Shown here in pieces: positions 6,949-13,425 of a DNA stretch of 16,731 nt. Both the position numbers and the translations under genes were made by a program. Every line of letters starts with the position of its first letter. Position 1 is the stretch's first letter. The notes beneath the pieces are model-generated. The model made no database searches. It was not told the DNA's origin and worked only from the letters and a program-made list of their open reading frames with translations. Source of the stretch: an uncultured Alphaproteobacteria bacterium (GTDB taxonomy: Bacteria > Pseudomonadota > Alphaproteobacteria > Rhizobiales > Beijerinckiaceae); contig CALCZO010000160.1 of the NCBI GenBank assembly GCA_937903315.1, forward strand, positions 1 through 16,731, read 5' to 3'.

Positions 6949-7397
6949 TCGCGCTTTCCGACATCGAACGGCACATCATCAACGGCCTGCAAGGCGGGTT
7001 TCCGCTGTCGGGTCGGCCGTTTGCGGATGCGGCGGCAACGCTCGGTCTGGATGAGCAGACACTGATCGCGACCCTGTCCGCTCTGGTTGCAAAGGGCGTG
7101 ATCAGCCGGTTCGGTCCGCTGTGGAACCCCGAGGAGATGGGCGGCGCGTTCTGCCTCGCCGCCATGGCGGTGCCGCCGGAGCGGTTTGATGCGGTGGCGG
7201 AGATGGTCAATGCCCATGCCGAGATCGCCCACAATTATGAGCGCGATCATACGCATAACATGTGGTTCGTCGCCTCGTCGCTCGATTCAGGCCGGATTGC
7301 CGGCGTTTTCGCTGAAATCGAGGCCGAGACCGGGCTGACCGTCTGGCCAATGCCGAAGGAACGCGAGTTCTTCGTCGGCTTCCGGGTGGAGGTCTGA
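6945..7397 (+). CDS. nirG: Siroheme decarboxylase subunit NirG (NirD-like)
   Basis: This 150-residue AsnC-like protein has the same layout as the first half of NirDL: FPLSGRPFADAA (19-30), an HTH-like segment, then AHNYERDHTHNMWFV (95-109). The HNYER motif groups it with NirD-type rather than NirL-type subunits. It probably pairs with NirH to form a second NirD/L-like unit of the siroheme decarboxylase. ATG 6945 overlaps the nirDL stop (ATGA) and is preceded by AGGGAG at 6932-6937, with 7 nt between. A longer in-frame reading exists far upstream inside nirDL, but it has no family support. Confidence 0.93.
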   Translation: MIALSDIERHIINGLQGGFPLSGRPFADAAATLGLDEQTLIATLSALVAKGVISRFGPLWNPEEMGGAFCLAAMAVPPERFDAVAEMVNAHAEIAHNYERDHTHNMWFVASSLDSGRIAGVFAEIEAETGLTVWPMPKEREFFVGFRVEV

Positions 7398-7399
7398 GC

Positions 7400-7873
7400 A
7401 TGGAGGCCCGTGATCACGCCCTGATCGCTGCGACCCAGACCGGCCTGCCGCTGGTGGCGGATCCCTATGGGGCTATTGCCGACCGTCTCGGCCAGAGCCG
7501 CGACGCGGTCATCGCCAGCCTGTCGCGGTTGCTGGAGCAGGGCGCGATCCGCCGCATCGGCATCATCCCCAACCACTACGCGCTCGGGATCACCGCCAAC
7601 GGCATGAGCGTCTGGGATGTCGCGGACGGCGAGGTCGAGTGTCTTGGCCAGGCGTTCGGCGCACTGGCGTTCGTCTCCCACTGCTACCGCCGCCCGCGCC
7701 ACCTGCCGGCCTGGCGCTACAATCTGTTCGCCATGGTCCATGGCCGCAGCCGCGAGGAAGTCGCTGAAAAAGTCACGGAACTTGCGATCCTCGGCGGCGG
7801 ACATGTCCGCGATCACGCTGTTCTCTATTCGAAACGCATCCTGAAAAAGACCGGACTTCGGCTCGGAGCCTGA
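7400..7873 (+). CDS. nirH: Siroheme decarboxylase subunit NirH (NirL-like)
   Basis: This 157-residue AsnC-like protein matches the second half of NirDL: LPLVADPYGAIA (16-27), the strand WDVADGEVE (72-80) and HCYRRPRHLPAWRYNLF (94-110), then MVHG. The CYRRPR motif marks the NirL/NirH type. It is the predicted partner of NirG in siroheme decarboxylation. The start lies 2 nt after the nirG stop, with GGTGGAGG at 7386-7393 as a strong ribosome site inside the nirG 3' end. The basic C terminus (SKRILKKTGLR) is similar in position to the CFKQRG segment that ends NirDL. Confidence 0.93.
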   Translation: MEARDHALIAATQTGLPLVADPYGAIADRLGQSRDAVIASLSRLLEQGAIRRIGIIPNHYALGITANGMSVWDVADGEVECLGQAFGALAFVSHCYRRPRHLPAWRYNLFAMVHGRSREEVAEKVTELAILGGGHVRDHAVLYSKRILKKTGLRLGA

Positions 7874-7883
7874 GGAGACCGCC

Positions 7884-9119
7884 ATGTTCCGCCTGACCCA
7901 CTACCTCAAGACTGTTGTCGCGCCGACGACGCCGGCAGGGGCAGGCCGCCACGCCGCGTCGGTCGCTACCCACGGGCCGGCGATGACCGGCCCGGTGGTG
8001 ATCTGGAACCTGATCCGCCGCTGCAACCTGACCTGCCTGCACTGCTACTCGATCTCGGGCGATGTCGATTTCCCCGGTGAGTTGTCGCATGGCGAAGTGC
8101 TCACAACACTGAGCGATCTGAAGGGCTTCGGTGTGCCGGTGCTGATCCTGTCAGGCGGCGAACCGCTGTTGCGGCGCGACATCTTCGAGATTTCCGCCCG
8201 CGCCAAGGATCTGGGCTTTTTTCTCTGCCTGTCGACCAATGGCACGCTGATCGACGACGGGATGGCCGACCGCATCGCGGCGGTCGGCTACGACTATGTC
8301 GGCATTTCGATCGACGGGCTCAAGGACAGCCACGATGTGGTGCGCCGCAAGGCCGGGGCGTTCGACGCCTCGCTCGATGCCCTGCGCCGCCTGCGCGACC
8401 GCTCGGTCAAGGTCGGCGTCCGCTTCACCATGACCCAGGATAACGAGCACCATCTCGAACCGCTGATCGACCTGTGCGAGGAGGAGGGATTCCCGAAATT
8501 CTACCTCTCGCATCTGGTCTATGCCGGCCGCGGCAACAAGAACCGGGGCCGCGATTCGCAATGGGAAACGACCCGCCGGGCGATGGACATCGTCATTGCC
8601 CGGGCGATGGCGGCGATCGAGGCCGGGCGTGATCTCGAGATCGTCACCGGCAACAACGATGCCGATGCGGTCTACCTGCTGCACTGGGCGCGGCGGCATC
8701 ATCCCGACCGGGCCGGGGCGCTGGAACGGGCGCTGATCCGCTGGGGCGGCAATGCCTCGGGCGTCAATGTCGCCAACATCGACAATCTCGGCAATGTCCA
8801 TCCCGATACGATGTGGTGGCACCACACACTCGGCAACGTGAAGCAGCGCCCGTTTTCCGAGATCTGGCAGGATACGTCCGATCCGGTGTTCGCCGGGCTG
8901 AAACAGCGTCCGCGCGCGGTCAAGGGCCGCTGCGGCGCCTGCGCCCATCTCGCCATCTGCGGCGGCAACACCCGGATCCGCGCCTTCCAGATGACCGGCG
9001 ACGCCTTTGCCGAGGATCCCGGCTGCTACCTCACCGACGAGGAAATCGGCGTCACCGCCTCCGAGCCGCGCGTCACCGTCCAGCCCTTCCGGGGAGTCCG
9101 TCATGAAGCCGCTGTCTAG
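7884..9119 (+). CDS. nirJ: Radical SAM heme d1 biosynthesis protein NirJ
   Basis: This 411-residue cytoplasmic radical SAM/SPASM enzyme is held to remove the propionate side chains of didecarboxysiroheme, giving the oxo groups of heme d1. The catalytic 4Fe-4S motif CNLTCLHC uses Cys47, Cys51 and Cys54 (CX3CX2C). SAM-binding elements follow: LSGGEPLL (89-96), STNGTLI (117-123) and ISIDG (141-145). A C-terminal SPASM-like cluster region has Cys350, Cys353, Cys359 and Cys381. Thirty or so residues precede the core, as in other NirJ proteins. GGAG at 7874-7877 lies 6 nt before the ATG. The last 17 nt overlap nirN in another frame. Confidence 0.96.
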   Translation: MFRLTHYLKTVVAPTTPAGAGRHAASVATHGPAMTGPVVIWNLIRRCNLTCLHCYSISGDVDFPGELSHGEVLTTLSDLKGFGVPVLILSGGEPLLRRDIFEISARAKDLGFFLCLSTNGTLIDDGMADRIAAVGYDYVGISIDGLKDSHDVVRRKAGAFDASLDALRRLRDRSVKVGVRFTMTQDNEHHLEPLIDLCEEEGFPKFYLSHLVYAGRGNKNRGRDSQWETTRRAMDIVIARAMAAIEAGRDLEIVTGNNDADAVYLLHWARRHHPDRAGALERALIRWGGNASGVNVANIDNLGNVHPDTMWWHHTLGNVKQRPFSEIWQDTSDPVFAGLKQRPRAVKGRCGACAHLAICGGNTRIRAFQMTGDAFAEDPGCYLTDEEIGVTASEPRVTVQPFRGVRHEAAV

Positions 9120-10584
9120 CCCGCTCGCTGCGATCCTCCTGCTGGTCGGCCTCGCAGTGCCAGCGTCTTCCGATACGGCAAAACTCTACGGCGAGCATTG
9201 CGCCTCCTGCCATGGCGAGACGCGGCTCGGCGGAATCGGTCCGGCGCTGCTGCCGCAGAACATGGGGCGGCTCAAGGGCGAGGCGATCACCAAGGTCATC
9301 GCCGAAGGCCGCGAGGCGACGCAGATGCCGGCGTTCGGTCAGGTCCTGTCGCCCGACGACATGAAAGCACTGACCGCCTTTGTCTCGCGGCCGCTGGACG
9401 TGATGCCGGTCTGGGGCGCGGCGGAAATCACCGCCACCCGCGTGATCGAGCGCCAGCCCAAGGTGCTGACGAAGCCGGTGTTCGACGCCGATCCGCTCAA
9501 TCTGACGCTGGTCGTTGAGATTGGCGATCACCACGCGACCGTGCTGGATGGCGACAGGCTGGAGCCGCTGGTCCGGTTCCCGACCCGGTTTGCGCTGCAT
9601 GGCGGTCCGAAATTCACGCCGGACGGGCGCTTCGTGTTCTTCATGTCGCGTGACGGCTGGGTTGAGAAATACGATCTGTGGTCGCTTGAGAAGATTGGCG
9701 AGGTCCGCGCCGGCATCAACGCCCGCAACATCGCCCTGTCGTCAGATGGCAAGCACATCGCCGTGGCCAACTACCTGCCGAATTCTCTGGTGCTGCTGTC
9801 GGCCGATGATCTGACGGTCGAAAAGGTGATCGATGCCGTCGATCTCAAGGGGCAATCCTCGCGCGTCTCGGCGGTCTATCAGGCCCGCCCGCGCGACAGC
9901 TTCGTTGTGGCACTGAAGGACGTGCCCGAAATCTGGGAAATCGGCACCAGGGACAAGACCCTGCCGCTGCGCCGGATCACGCTTGACGAACCGCTCGACG
10001 ATTTCTTCTTCGATCCCGGCTATCGCCATGTCCTCGGCTCGGCCCGCGAGGGCAAGGCAGCCAAGGTCTATAACCTTGATACGGGCAGGGAAGTGACCAA
10101 CTTCACGCTCCCCGGCCTGCCGCATCTGGGCTCAGGCATCACGTTCCGCCACGAGGGCCGGCCGGTGATGGCAACGCCGCATCTGAGGTCCGGTCTGCTG
10201 TCGGTGATCGCGCTCGATGACTGGTCGCTGGTGCGGACGATTCAAACGCCGGGGGCCGGCTTCTTCATGCGCAGCCATGAGAACTCGCCCTTTGCCTGGA
10301 CCGATTCGATGATGTCGAAGGCCAAGGACACGATGTCGATCCTCGACAAGCGCACGCTCGAGATTGTCCGGTCGATCACCCCGATGCCGGGCAAGACGGC
10401 GGCGCATGTCGAGTTCGACCGCTACGGCAAGAAGGTGTTCGTTTCCATCTGGGAGGACCCCGGCGAGCTGATCGTCTACGACGCCGCGACTTTTGCCGAG
10501 ATCAAGCGCTTTGCGATGCGCAAGCCCTCCGGCAAGTACAATGTCTACAACAAGATCACCTTTTCCGAAGGCACCAGCCATTGA
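9103..10584 (+). CDS. nirN: NirN, cytochrome c/d1-type dihydro-heme d1 dehydrogenase
   Basis: This 493-residue periplasmic paralogue of NirS has a signal peptide (about 1-23), a cytochrome c domain with CASCH (33-37) and Met75, and a d1 propeller. Characterised NirN introduces the last double bond into the acrylate side chain of dihydro-heme d1 and hands the cofactor to NirS. Compared with NirS in this window, the axial His is kept as His166 (FALHGGPKF). The first distal His is replaced by Asp299 (EPLDDFFF), and the second is kept as His341 (LPHLGSG). The 299-to-341 spacing of 42 is identical to NirS. This fits an enzyme that binds d1 but is not a nitrite reductase. ATG 9103 has GGGGAG at 9091-9096 (6 nt spacing) and begins a normal signal peptide. 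The longer in-frame start at 9007 lies inside nirJ. Confidence 0.94.
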   Translation: MKPLSSPLAAILLLVGLAVPASSDTAKLYGEHCASCHGETRLGGIGPALLPQNMGRLKGEAITKVIAEGREATQMPAFGQVLSPDDMKALTAFVSRPLDVMPVWGAAEITATRVIERQPKVLTKPVFDADPLNLTLVVEIGDHHATVLDGDRLEPLVRFPTRFALHGGPKFTPDGRFVFFMSRDGWVEKYDLWSLEKIGEVRAGINARNIALSSDGKHIAVANYLPNSLVLLSADDLTVEKVIDAVDLKGQSSRVSAVYQARPRDSFVVALKDVPEIWEIGTRDKTLPLRRITLDEPLDDFFFDPGYRHVLGSAREGKAAKVYNLDTGREVTNFTLPGLPHLGSGITFRHEGRPVMATPHLRSGLLSVIALDDWSLVRTIQTPGAGFFMRSHENSPFAWTDSMMSKAKDTMSILDKRTLEIVRSITPMPGKTAAHVEFDRYGKKVFVSIWEDPGELIVYDAATFAEIKRFAMRKPSGKYNVYNKITFSEGTSH

Positions 10585-10595
10585 CGGAGCCGGCC

Positions 10596-11015
10596 ATGTC
10601 ACACCCGAGTTTCCCGCTGGGAATCGACCTGATGGACGACGATCACGCCCATATCGAGGACATGCTGCGCATGGTGCCGCGTGTGCCGGGCGATGGCCTC
10701 GCCAACTACCTCGCCGAGGTGCGGGCCGAGATAGCCGATCATTTCGCCCGCGAGGAAGCGCTGATGCGCCAGCACCGCGTGCCGGTGCTCGAATGCCATA
10801 TCGCCCAGCACAACCGTCTGCTGAACGAGATCGACGCGGTGGCCGCACGGCAGGCGACAATGACGCGCGATGAACTGCGGACGTTCCTGCTGCGCGATGT
10901 TGCCAATATGGTGCTGTCGCATATCGCGTCGGTCGATCAGATTTCGGCCCGCTTCCTGCGCGGCGAGCTTGACCATGCTCTGGTCTCGCGCCTGCGCCTG
11001 CCGGAGAACGCATGA
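10596..11015 (+). CDS. Bacteriohemerythrin-like di-iron protein
   Basis: This 139-residue soluble protein has a full set of hemerythrin di-iron ligands: His17 (or His19) in DDDHAHIE, His49 and Glu53 in DHFAREE, His68 and His72 in CHIAQH, and His109 and Asp114 in SHIASVD. The spacings within and between helices B and C (49-53, 49-68, 68-72) equal those of classical hemerythrins (54-58, 54-73, 73-77). No signal peptide is seen, so it is probably cytoplasmic. Hemerythrins bind O2 and in some cases NO. In this operon a role in NO or O2 binding, protecting oxygen- and NO-sensitive enzymes such as NirJ, is inferred. The gene starts 11 nt after nirN with ACGGAG at 10584-10589, and its stop overlaps the next gene (ATGA). 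Confidence 0.88.
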   Translation: MSHPSFPLGIDLMDDDHAHIEDMLRMVPRVPGDGLANYLAEVRAEIADHFAREEALMRQHRVPVLECHIAQHNRLLNEIDAVAARQATMTRDELRTFLLRDVANMVLSHIASVDQISARFLRGELDHALVSRLRLPENA

Positions 11016-11497
11016 TGCGCGCGCTGATTGAGACACCGGACCGACGACCGACCCCGTCCGGCAATCGCATGGTGCTGATCGGCGGACTGGTCCTGTCCGC
11101 GCTTCTGGCAGTGCCGATCGTGGCGGTGGTCGTGCTGCAACTGGGCGTCACCTGGTCCTGCACGACCCAAACGCTTGCCACCGGTGTCGCACCCGGCAAG
11201 ATCGCATGGCGGATCACGAAAATGACCTGTCCGGATGCCGGTGCGCCGTTCTACGATGTCGCCTTTGCCGCCGAGAACAAGACCCTTGTCACCGCGCTCA
11301 CCAGCCGTGGAACGCCCGTCCCGCTGGAGGTCGTCCGGCTTGACGATGATCACATGGGCATCCGGCTCGACCGATCCGCCGCCGGCGGCGACGGCTCATT
11401 GCTGGTCAGGGTGCGTCAGCGAAAGTCCGGCTCGCCGGTCCAGCGCATCGACCTGGAAGCAGGCACCGCCGGGGTCAGGTCGCGACCGAGAGGTTGA
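11012..11497 (+). CDS. Unrecognised single-TM periplasmic-facing protein
   Basis: This 161-residue protein is not recognised. Residues 1-19 are polar and Arg-rich. About 20-46 form one strong membrane helix. The remainder is a small, probably beta-rich domain that should face the periplasm. Cys50, just after the helix, and Cys73 could form a disulfide. The topology, though not an evident sequence match, recalls FixH/CtaG-like single-helix assembly factors. The start overlaps the hemerythrin stop (ATGA) and a second in-frame ATG follows at 11015, so it is translationally coupled and the last gene of the unbroken operon run. The tail (KSGSPVQR onward) is low in complexity. Confidence 0.7.
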   Translation: MMRALIETPDRRPTPSGNRMVLIGGLVLSALLAVPIVAVVVLQLGVTWSCTTQTLATGVAPGKIAWRITKMTCPDAGAPFYDVAFAAENKTLVTALTSRGTPVPLEVVRLDDDHMGIRLDRSAAGGDGSLLVRVRQRKSGSPVQRIDLEAGTAGVRSRPRG

Positions 11498-11564
11498 TCT
11501 CCGTCAATGCCGCAACCGCCGTTTTGCAGTGTCTGGACAACGAGTGGGGAGGACATGCACAGCA

Positions 11565-11795
11565 ATGACACGTCCGAAATTTGTCAATTCCGCGTTTGAT
11601 CCCAACCAGTGCCCGCTGCTGCAGGGACTGAGCCCTGAAGAGCAGCAGATCCGCATGGCCGAGGACCCGATCATCCGCCAGTGTATCGGCCACATCGGCA
11701 AGAGCGGCGTCTATCCCGCCCAGTGCAGCCACCTCGATCCGCAGCCCGCGCCCGGCGCGCGCCGGCGCGCAGCAAAGGCAGCCGTCGTCGCTTGA
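11565..11795 (+). CDS. Small Cys-containing hypothetical protein (76 aa)
   Basis: This is a short open frame with a plausible protein sequence: an acidic, non-repetitive start (FVNSAFDPNQCPLLQGLSPE), a predicted helix (SPEEQQIRMAEDPIIRQCIGHI) and three cysteines (Cys16, Cys40, Cys54). The C terminus is Ala/Arg-rich. There is no signal peptide, membrane segment or known domain. GGGGAGG at 11546-11552 is a strong ribosome site but lies 12 nt before the ATG, longer than usual. An in-frame GTG at 11544 is an alternative start. It lies 67 nt after the preceding gene, and no promoter is evident. The family is unknown. The Cys/His content might bind metal, but this is only a guess. Confidence 0.55.
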   Translation: MTRPKFVNSAFDPNQCPLLQGLSPEEQQIRMAEDPIIRQCIGHIGKSGVYPAQCSHLDPQPAPGARRRAAKAAVVA

Positions 11796-11805
11796 CGGTT
11801 CTCAA
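11792..11805. promoter_or_regulatory. Imperfect FNR/NNR-like operator upstream of the regulator gene
   Basis: TTGACGGTTCTCAA fits the FNR-family core TTGA-N6-TCAA in all eight core bases. The half-sites are TTGAC and TTGAG (the reverse complement of CTCAA), a common degree of divergence for NNR/Dnr boxes. The inverted repeat extends one base on each side (CTTGA...TCAAG). The spacer GGTT is the same as in the box at 1400-1413. The centre at 11798.5 would put a transcript start near 11840, about 24 nt before the regulator ATG. No good -10 hexamer was found. It overlaps the stop codon of the preceding small gene. Autoregulation or FNR control is possible. Confidence 0.5.
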
Positions 11806-11863
11806 GGCAGGCGTCGACTGATGCCACCATGATCCACGTCATCGCTGAGGGGGAACCCGCCTG

Positions 11864-12583
11864 ATGACAGCACGGATCGACAGTTCCGAAATGCGCGCCC
11901 TGCGGTCGACCGCAATGTTCCGCAGCCTGACGCCGAAGGCGGCCGAGCGGATCCTGTCCGAAAGCGTGACCGAACTGCACCCGGCTGGAAGCCTGCTGTT
12001 CCGGCAGGGAGAGCCGGCTGCGAGCCTGTTCCTGATCCGCGACGGCTGGGTAAAGATCCATCGCGAGACCGGCGGTTCGTCCCCCACCGTGATCGGTGTC
12101 TTCACACGCGGGCAGACGCTCGCCGATGCGATCGCGATTACCGGTTCGCACTATCCGGCGACCGCCGAAACGGTGACGCCCGCCCGCGTCATCCGCGTCG
12201 ACGCCTCGCACATCCGCCGGACAATCCAGTCCGAGCCGGAGATCGCGATGGCGATGATTGCCTCAACGGCCCAGCATGTGTTCCTGCTGATGCAGCAGAT
12301 CGAGCAGCTCAAGGCGCGCAAATCGCCCGAGCGGGTGGCCGAATTCCTGCTCTCCCTGACCGATCGCAAGGACGGCGCCGCCGCCATCGACCTGCCGTTC
12401 GACAAGACGCTGATCGCCGCCCGTCTCGGCATGCAGCCTGAAAGCCTGTCGCGGGCCTTTGCCCGGCTGCGCGATGTCGGCGTGAAAGTGCTCGGCTCGG
12501 AGGTGAGGATCGGCGATGTGCGGGTGCTGGCCGATTTCATCCTCGCAGAGACGCGCGGCGAGACGGCGGTTGCGGCAGTCTGA
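11864..12583 (+). CDS. Crp/Fnr-family regulator, Dnr/Nnr type (NO-responsive, inferred)
   Basis: This is a 239-residue transcription factor with an N-terminal cyclic-nucleotide-type sensor barrel (about 20-125), a dimerisation helix (125-155) and a C-terminal winged HTH (about 155-225). The recognition helix reads PESLSRAFARL, with Glu193, Ser196 and Arg197 in the E-xx-SR arrangement that reads TTGAT half-sites in FNR. That agrees with the palindromes at 1400 and 11792. The protein has no cysteine at all, so it cannot carry the FNR iron-sulfur cluster. This is the pattern of Dnr/Nnr/NnrR regulators, which sense NO, probably through heme. The ribosome site GAGGGGGA (11847-11854) lies 9 nt upstream. 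It sits between the nir and nor clusters and is the best candidate for controlling both. The subfamily name is inferred. Confidence 0.9.
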   Translation: MTARIDSSEMRALRSTAMFRSLTPKAAERILSESVTELHPAGSLLFRQGEPAASLFLIRDGWVKIHRETGGSSPTVIGVFTRGQTLADAIAITGSHYPATAETVTPARVIRVDASHIRRTIQSEPEIAMAMIASTAQHVFLLMQQIEQLKARKSPERVAEFLLSLTDRKDGAAAIDLPFDKTLIAARLGMQPESLSRAFARLRDVGVKVLGSEVRIGDVRVLADFILAETRGETAVAAV

Positions 12584-12586
12584 CTG

Positions 12587-12856
12587 TCAGCCCGCCACCA
12601 GCGCCAGCCCGAGCAGCACGATCAGCAGCGCTGCGATGCTGCCTCGCATCGCGCTGTTCCAGCCCGCCGCATGCCTCAGATCAAGGTAGTGATGGGCCAG
12701 AACCGCCGCCTTGGCAAACGTCAGCCCCATCAGGACGACCATCAGCATCGCATCCGGACGCGCCCCGCCGTGTGCCTTGCCGGCAAAGACCGCAGCGGCG
12801 GTCAGTCCACCCATGACGGCCCACGCCTTGACCAGCCGAAGGATCGCACCGTTCAT
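12587..12856 (-). CDS. norF: NorF, small membrane protein of the nor cluster
   Basis: This 89-residue, very hydrophobic protein has about three membrane helices (roughly 8-26, 35-56 and 70-88) and the motif LAHHYLDLRHA (53-63), in which His and Asp/Arg lie between helices. This resembles cytochrome c oxidase subunit IV-like/NorF proteins. NorF and NorE are accessory to NO reductase activity in Paracoccus, with undefined chemistry. The chosen start lies 2 nt after the norE stop. A longer reading through norE in this frame is a shadow. It is the last gene of the nor transcript, and its stop is only 3 bp from the convergent regulator stop, with no terminator between them. Confidence 0.85.
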   Translation of the reverse strand: MNGAILRLVKAWAVMGGLTAAAVFAGKAHGGARPDAMLMVVLMGLTFAKAAVLAHHYLDLRHAAGWNSAMRGSIAALLIVLLGLALVAG

Positions 12857-12858
12857 GA

Positions 12859-13425
12859 TCAGCGCACGAGATAGACGACGGGAAAGACGATCAACCAGAC
12901 GAGATCGACCATGTGCCAGAAGGCGGCACCTGTCTCGACGTTGATCAGCGTCGGCCAGACGCCGACAAGCGCCAGAACGAGAATGCCGCCGATCACGTGC
13001 AGCGCGTGAAAGCCGGTGATCAGGTAGTAGAGCGTGAAGAACGTGCCGCTTTCGATGCCGTAACCAAGTGCGAATTCCCTGAGGTATTCGGCGGCCTTGA
13101 AGCCGAGGAAGACCAGCCCGAGCAGCGCGGCAGCGACAAGACACCAGCGTACCAGCCGCGTCCGGCCGGCCCGCGCCGCCTCCACCGCGATCGCCGCGAA
13201 CAGCCCGGACGTGATCAGCACAAAGACATTGATCAGTCCGGTCAGCCGGTCGAGATGGTTCTGCGCGGCCAGAAATCCGGCGGGATCAGCGATCCGTGCG
13301 CCGGAAAATGCAATCAGCGCCGCACCGAACACCAGAAGTTCCGAAAAGATCAGGATCCACATCATCGGATGGCCGGGCAGCCCCGTGAACGGGTCGCCCG
13401 AACCGTCGACCTCAGCCTGCGACAT
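12859..13425 (-). CDS. norE: NorE, cytochrome c oxidase subunit III-like protein
   Basis: This is a 188-residue integral membrane protein of the heme-copper oxidase subunit III family with about five helices. Visible segments include MMWILIFSELLVFGAALIAF (21-40), LINVFVLITSGLFAAIAVE, a helix ending near GFKAAEYLREF, and the typical TFFTLYYLITGFHALHVIGG. The GFHALHV and AFWHMVDLVW motifs are characteristic of COX3/NorE. The short length and nor-cluster position identify it as NorE, an accessory factor of NO reductase, rather than a true oxidase subunit. The first 14 nt overlap the 3' end of norD, and the ribosome site is weak, so translational coupling is likely. Confidence 0.93.
   Translation of the reverse strand: MSQAEVDGSGDPFTGLPGHPMMWILIFSELLVFGAALIAFSGARIADPAGFLAAQNHLDRLTGLINVFVLITSGLFAAIAVEAARAGRTRLVRWCLVAAALLGLVFLGFKAAEYLREFALGYGIESGTFFTLYYLITGFHALHVIGGILVLALVGVWPTLINVETGAAFWHMVDLVWLIVFPVVYLVR

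Noticed and set aside
11493..11520. Possible hairpin after the single-TM protein gene (GGTTG...CAACC)
   Set aside because: Only about 5 bp of stem around a long loop, with no adjacent T-tract. Too weak for a terminator call.
11829..11864. Eleven-residue mini-ORF ending in TGATG at the regulator start (possible leader peptide)
   Set aside because: It has no ribosome site of its own and contains the regulator's Shine-Dalgarno, and such short frames are expected by chance. It was not called as a gene.
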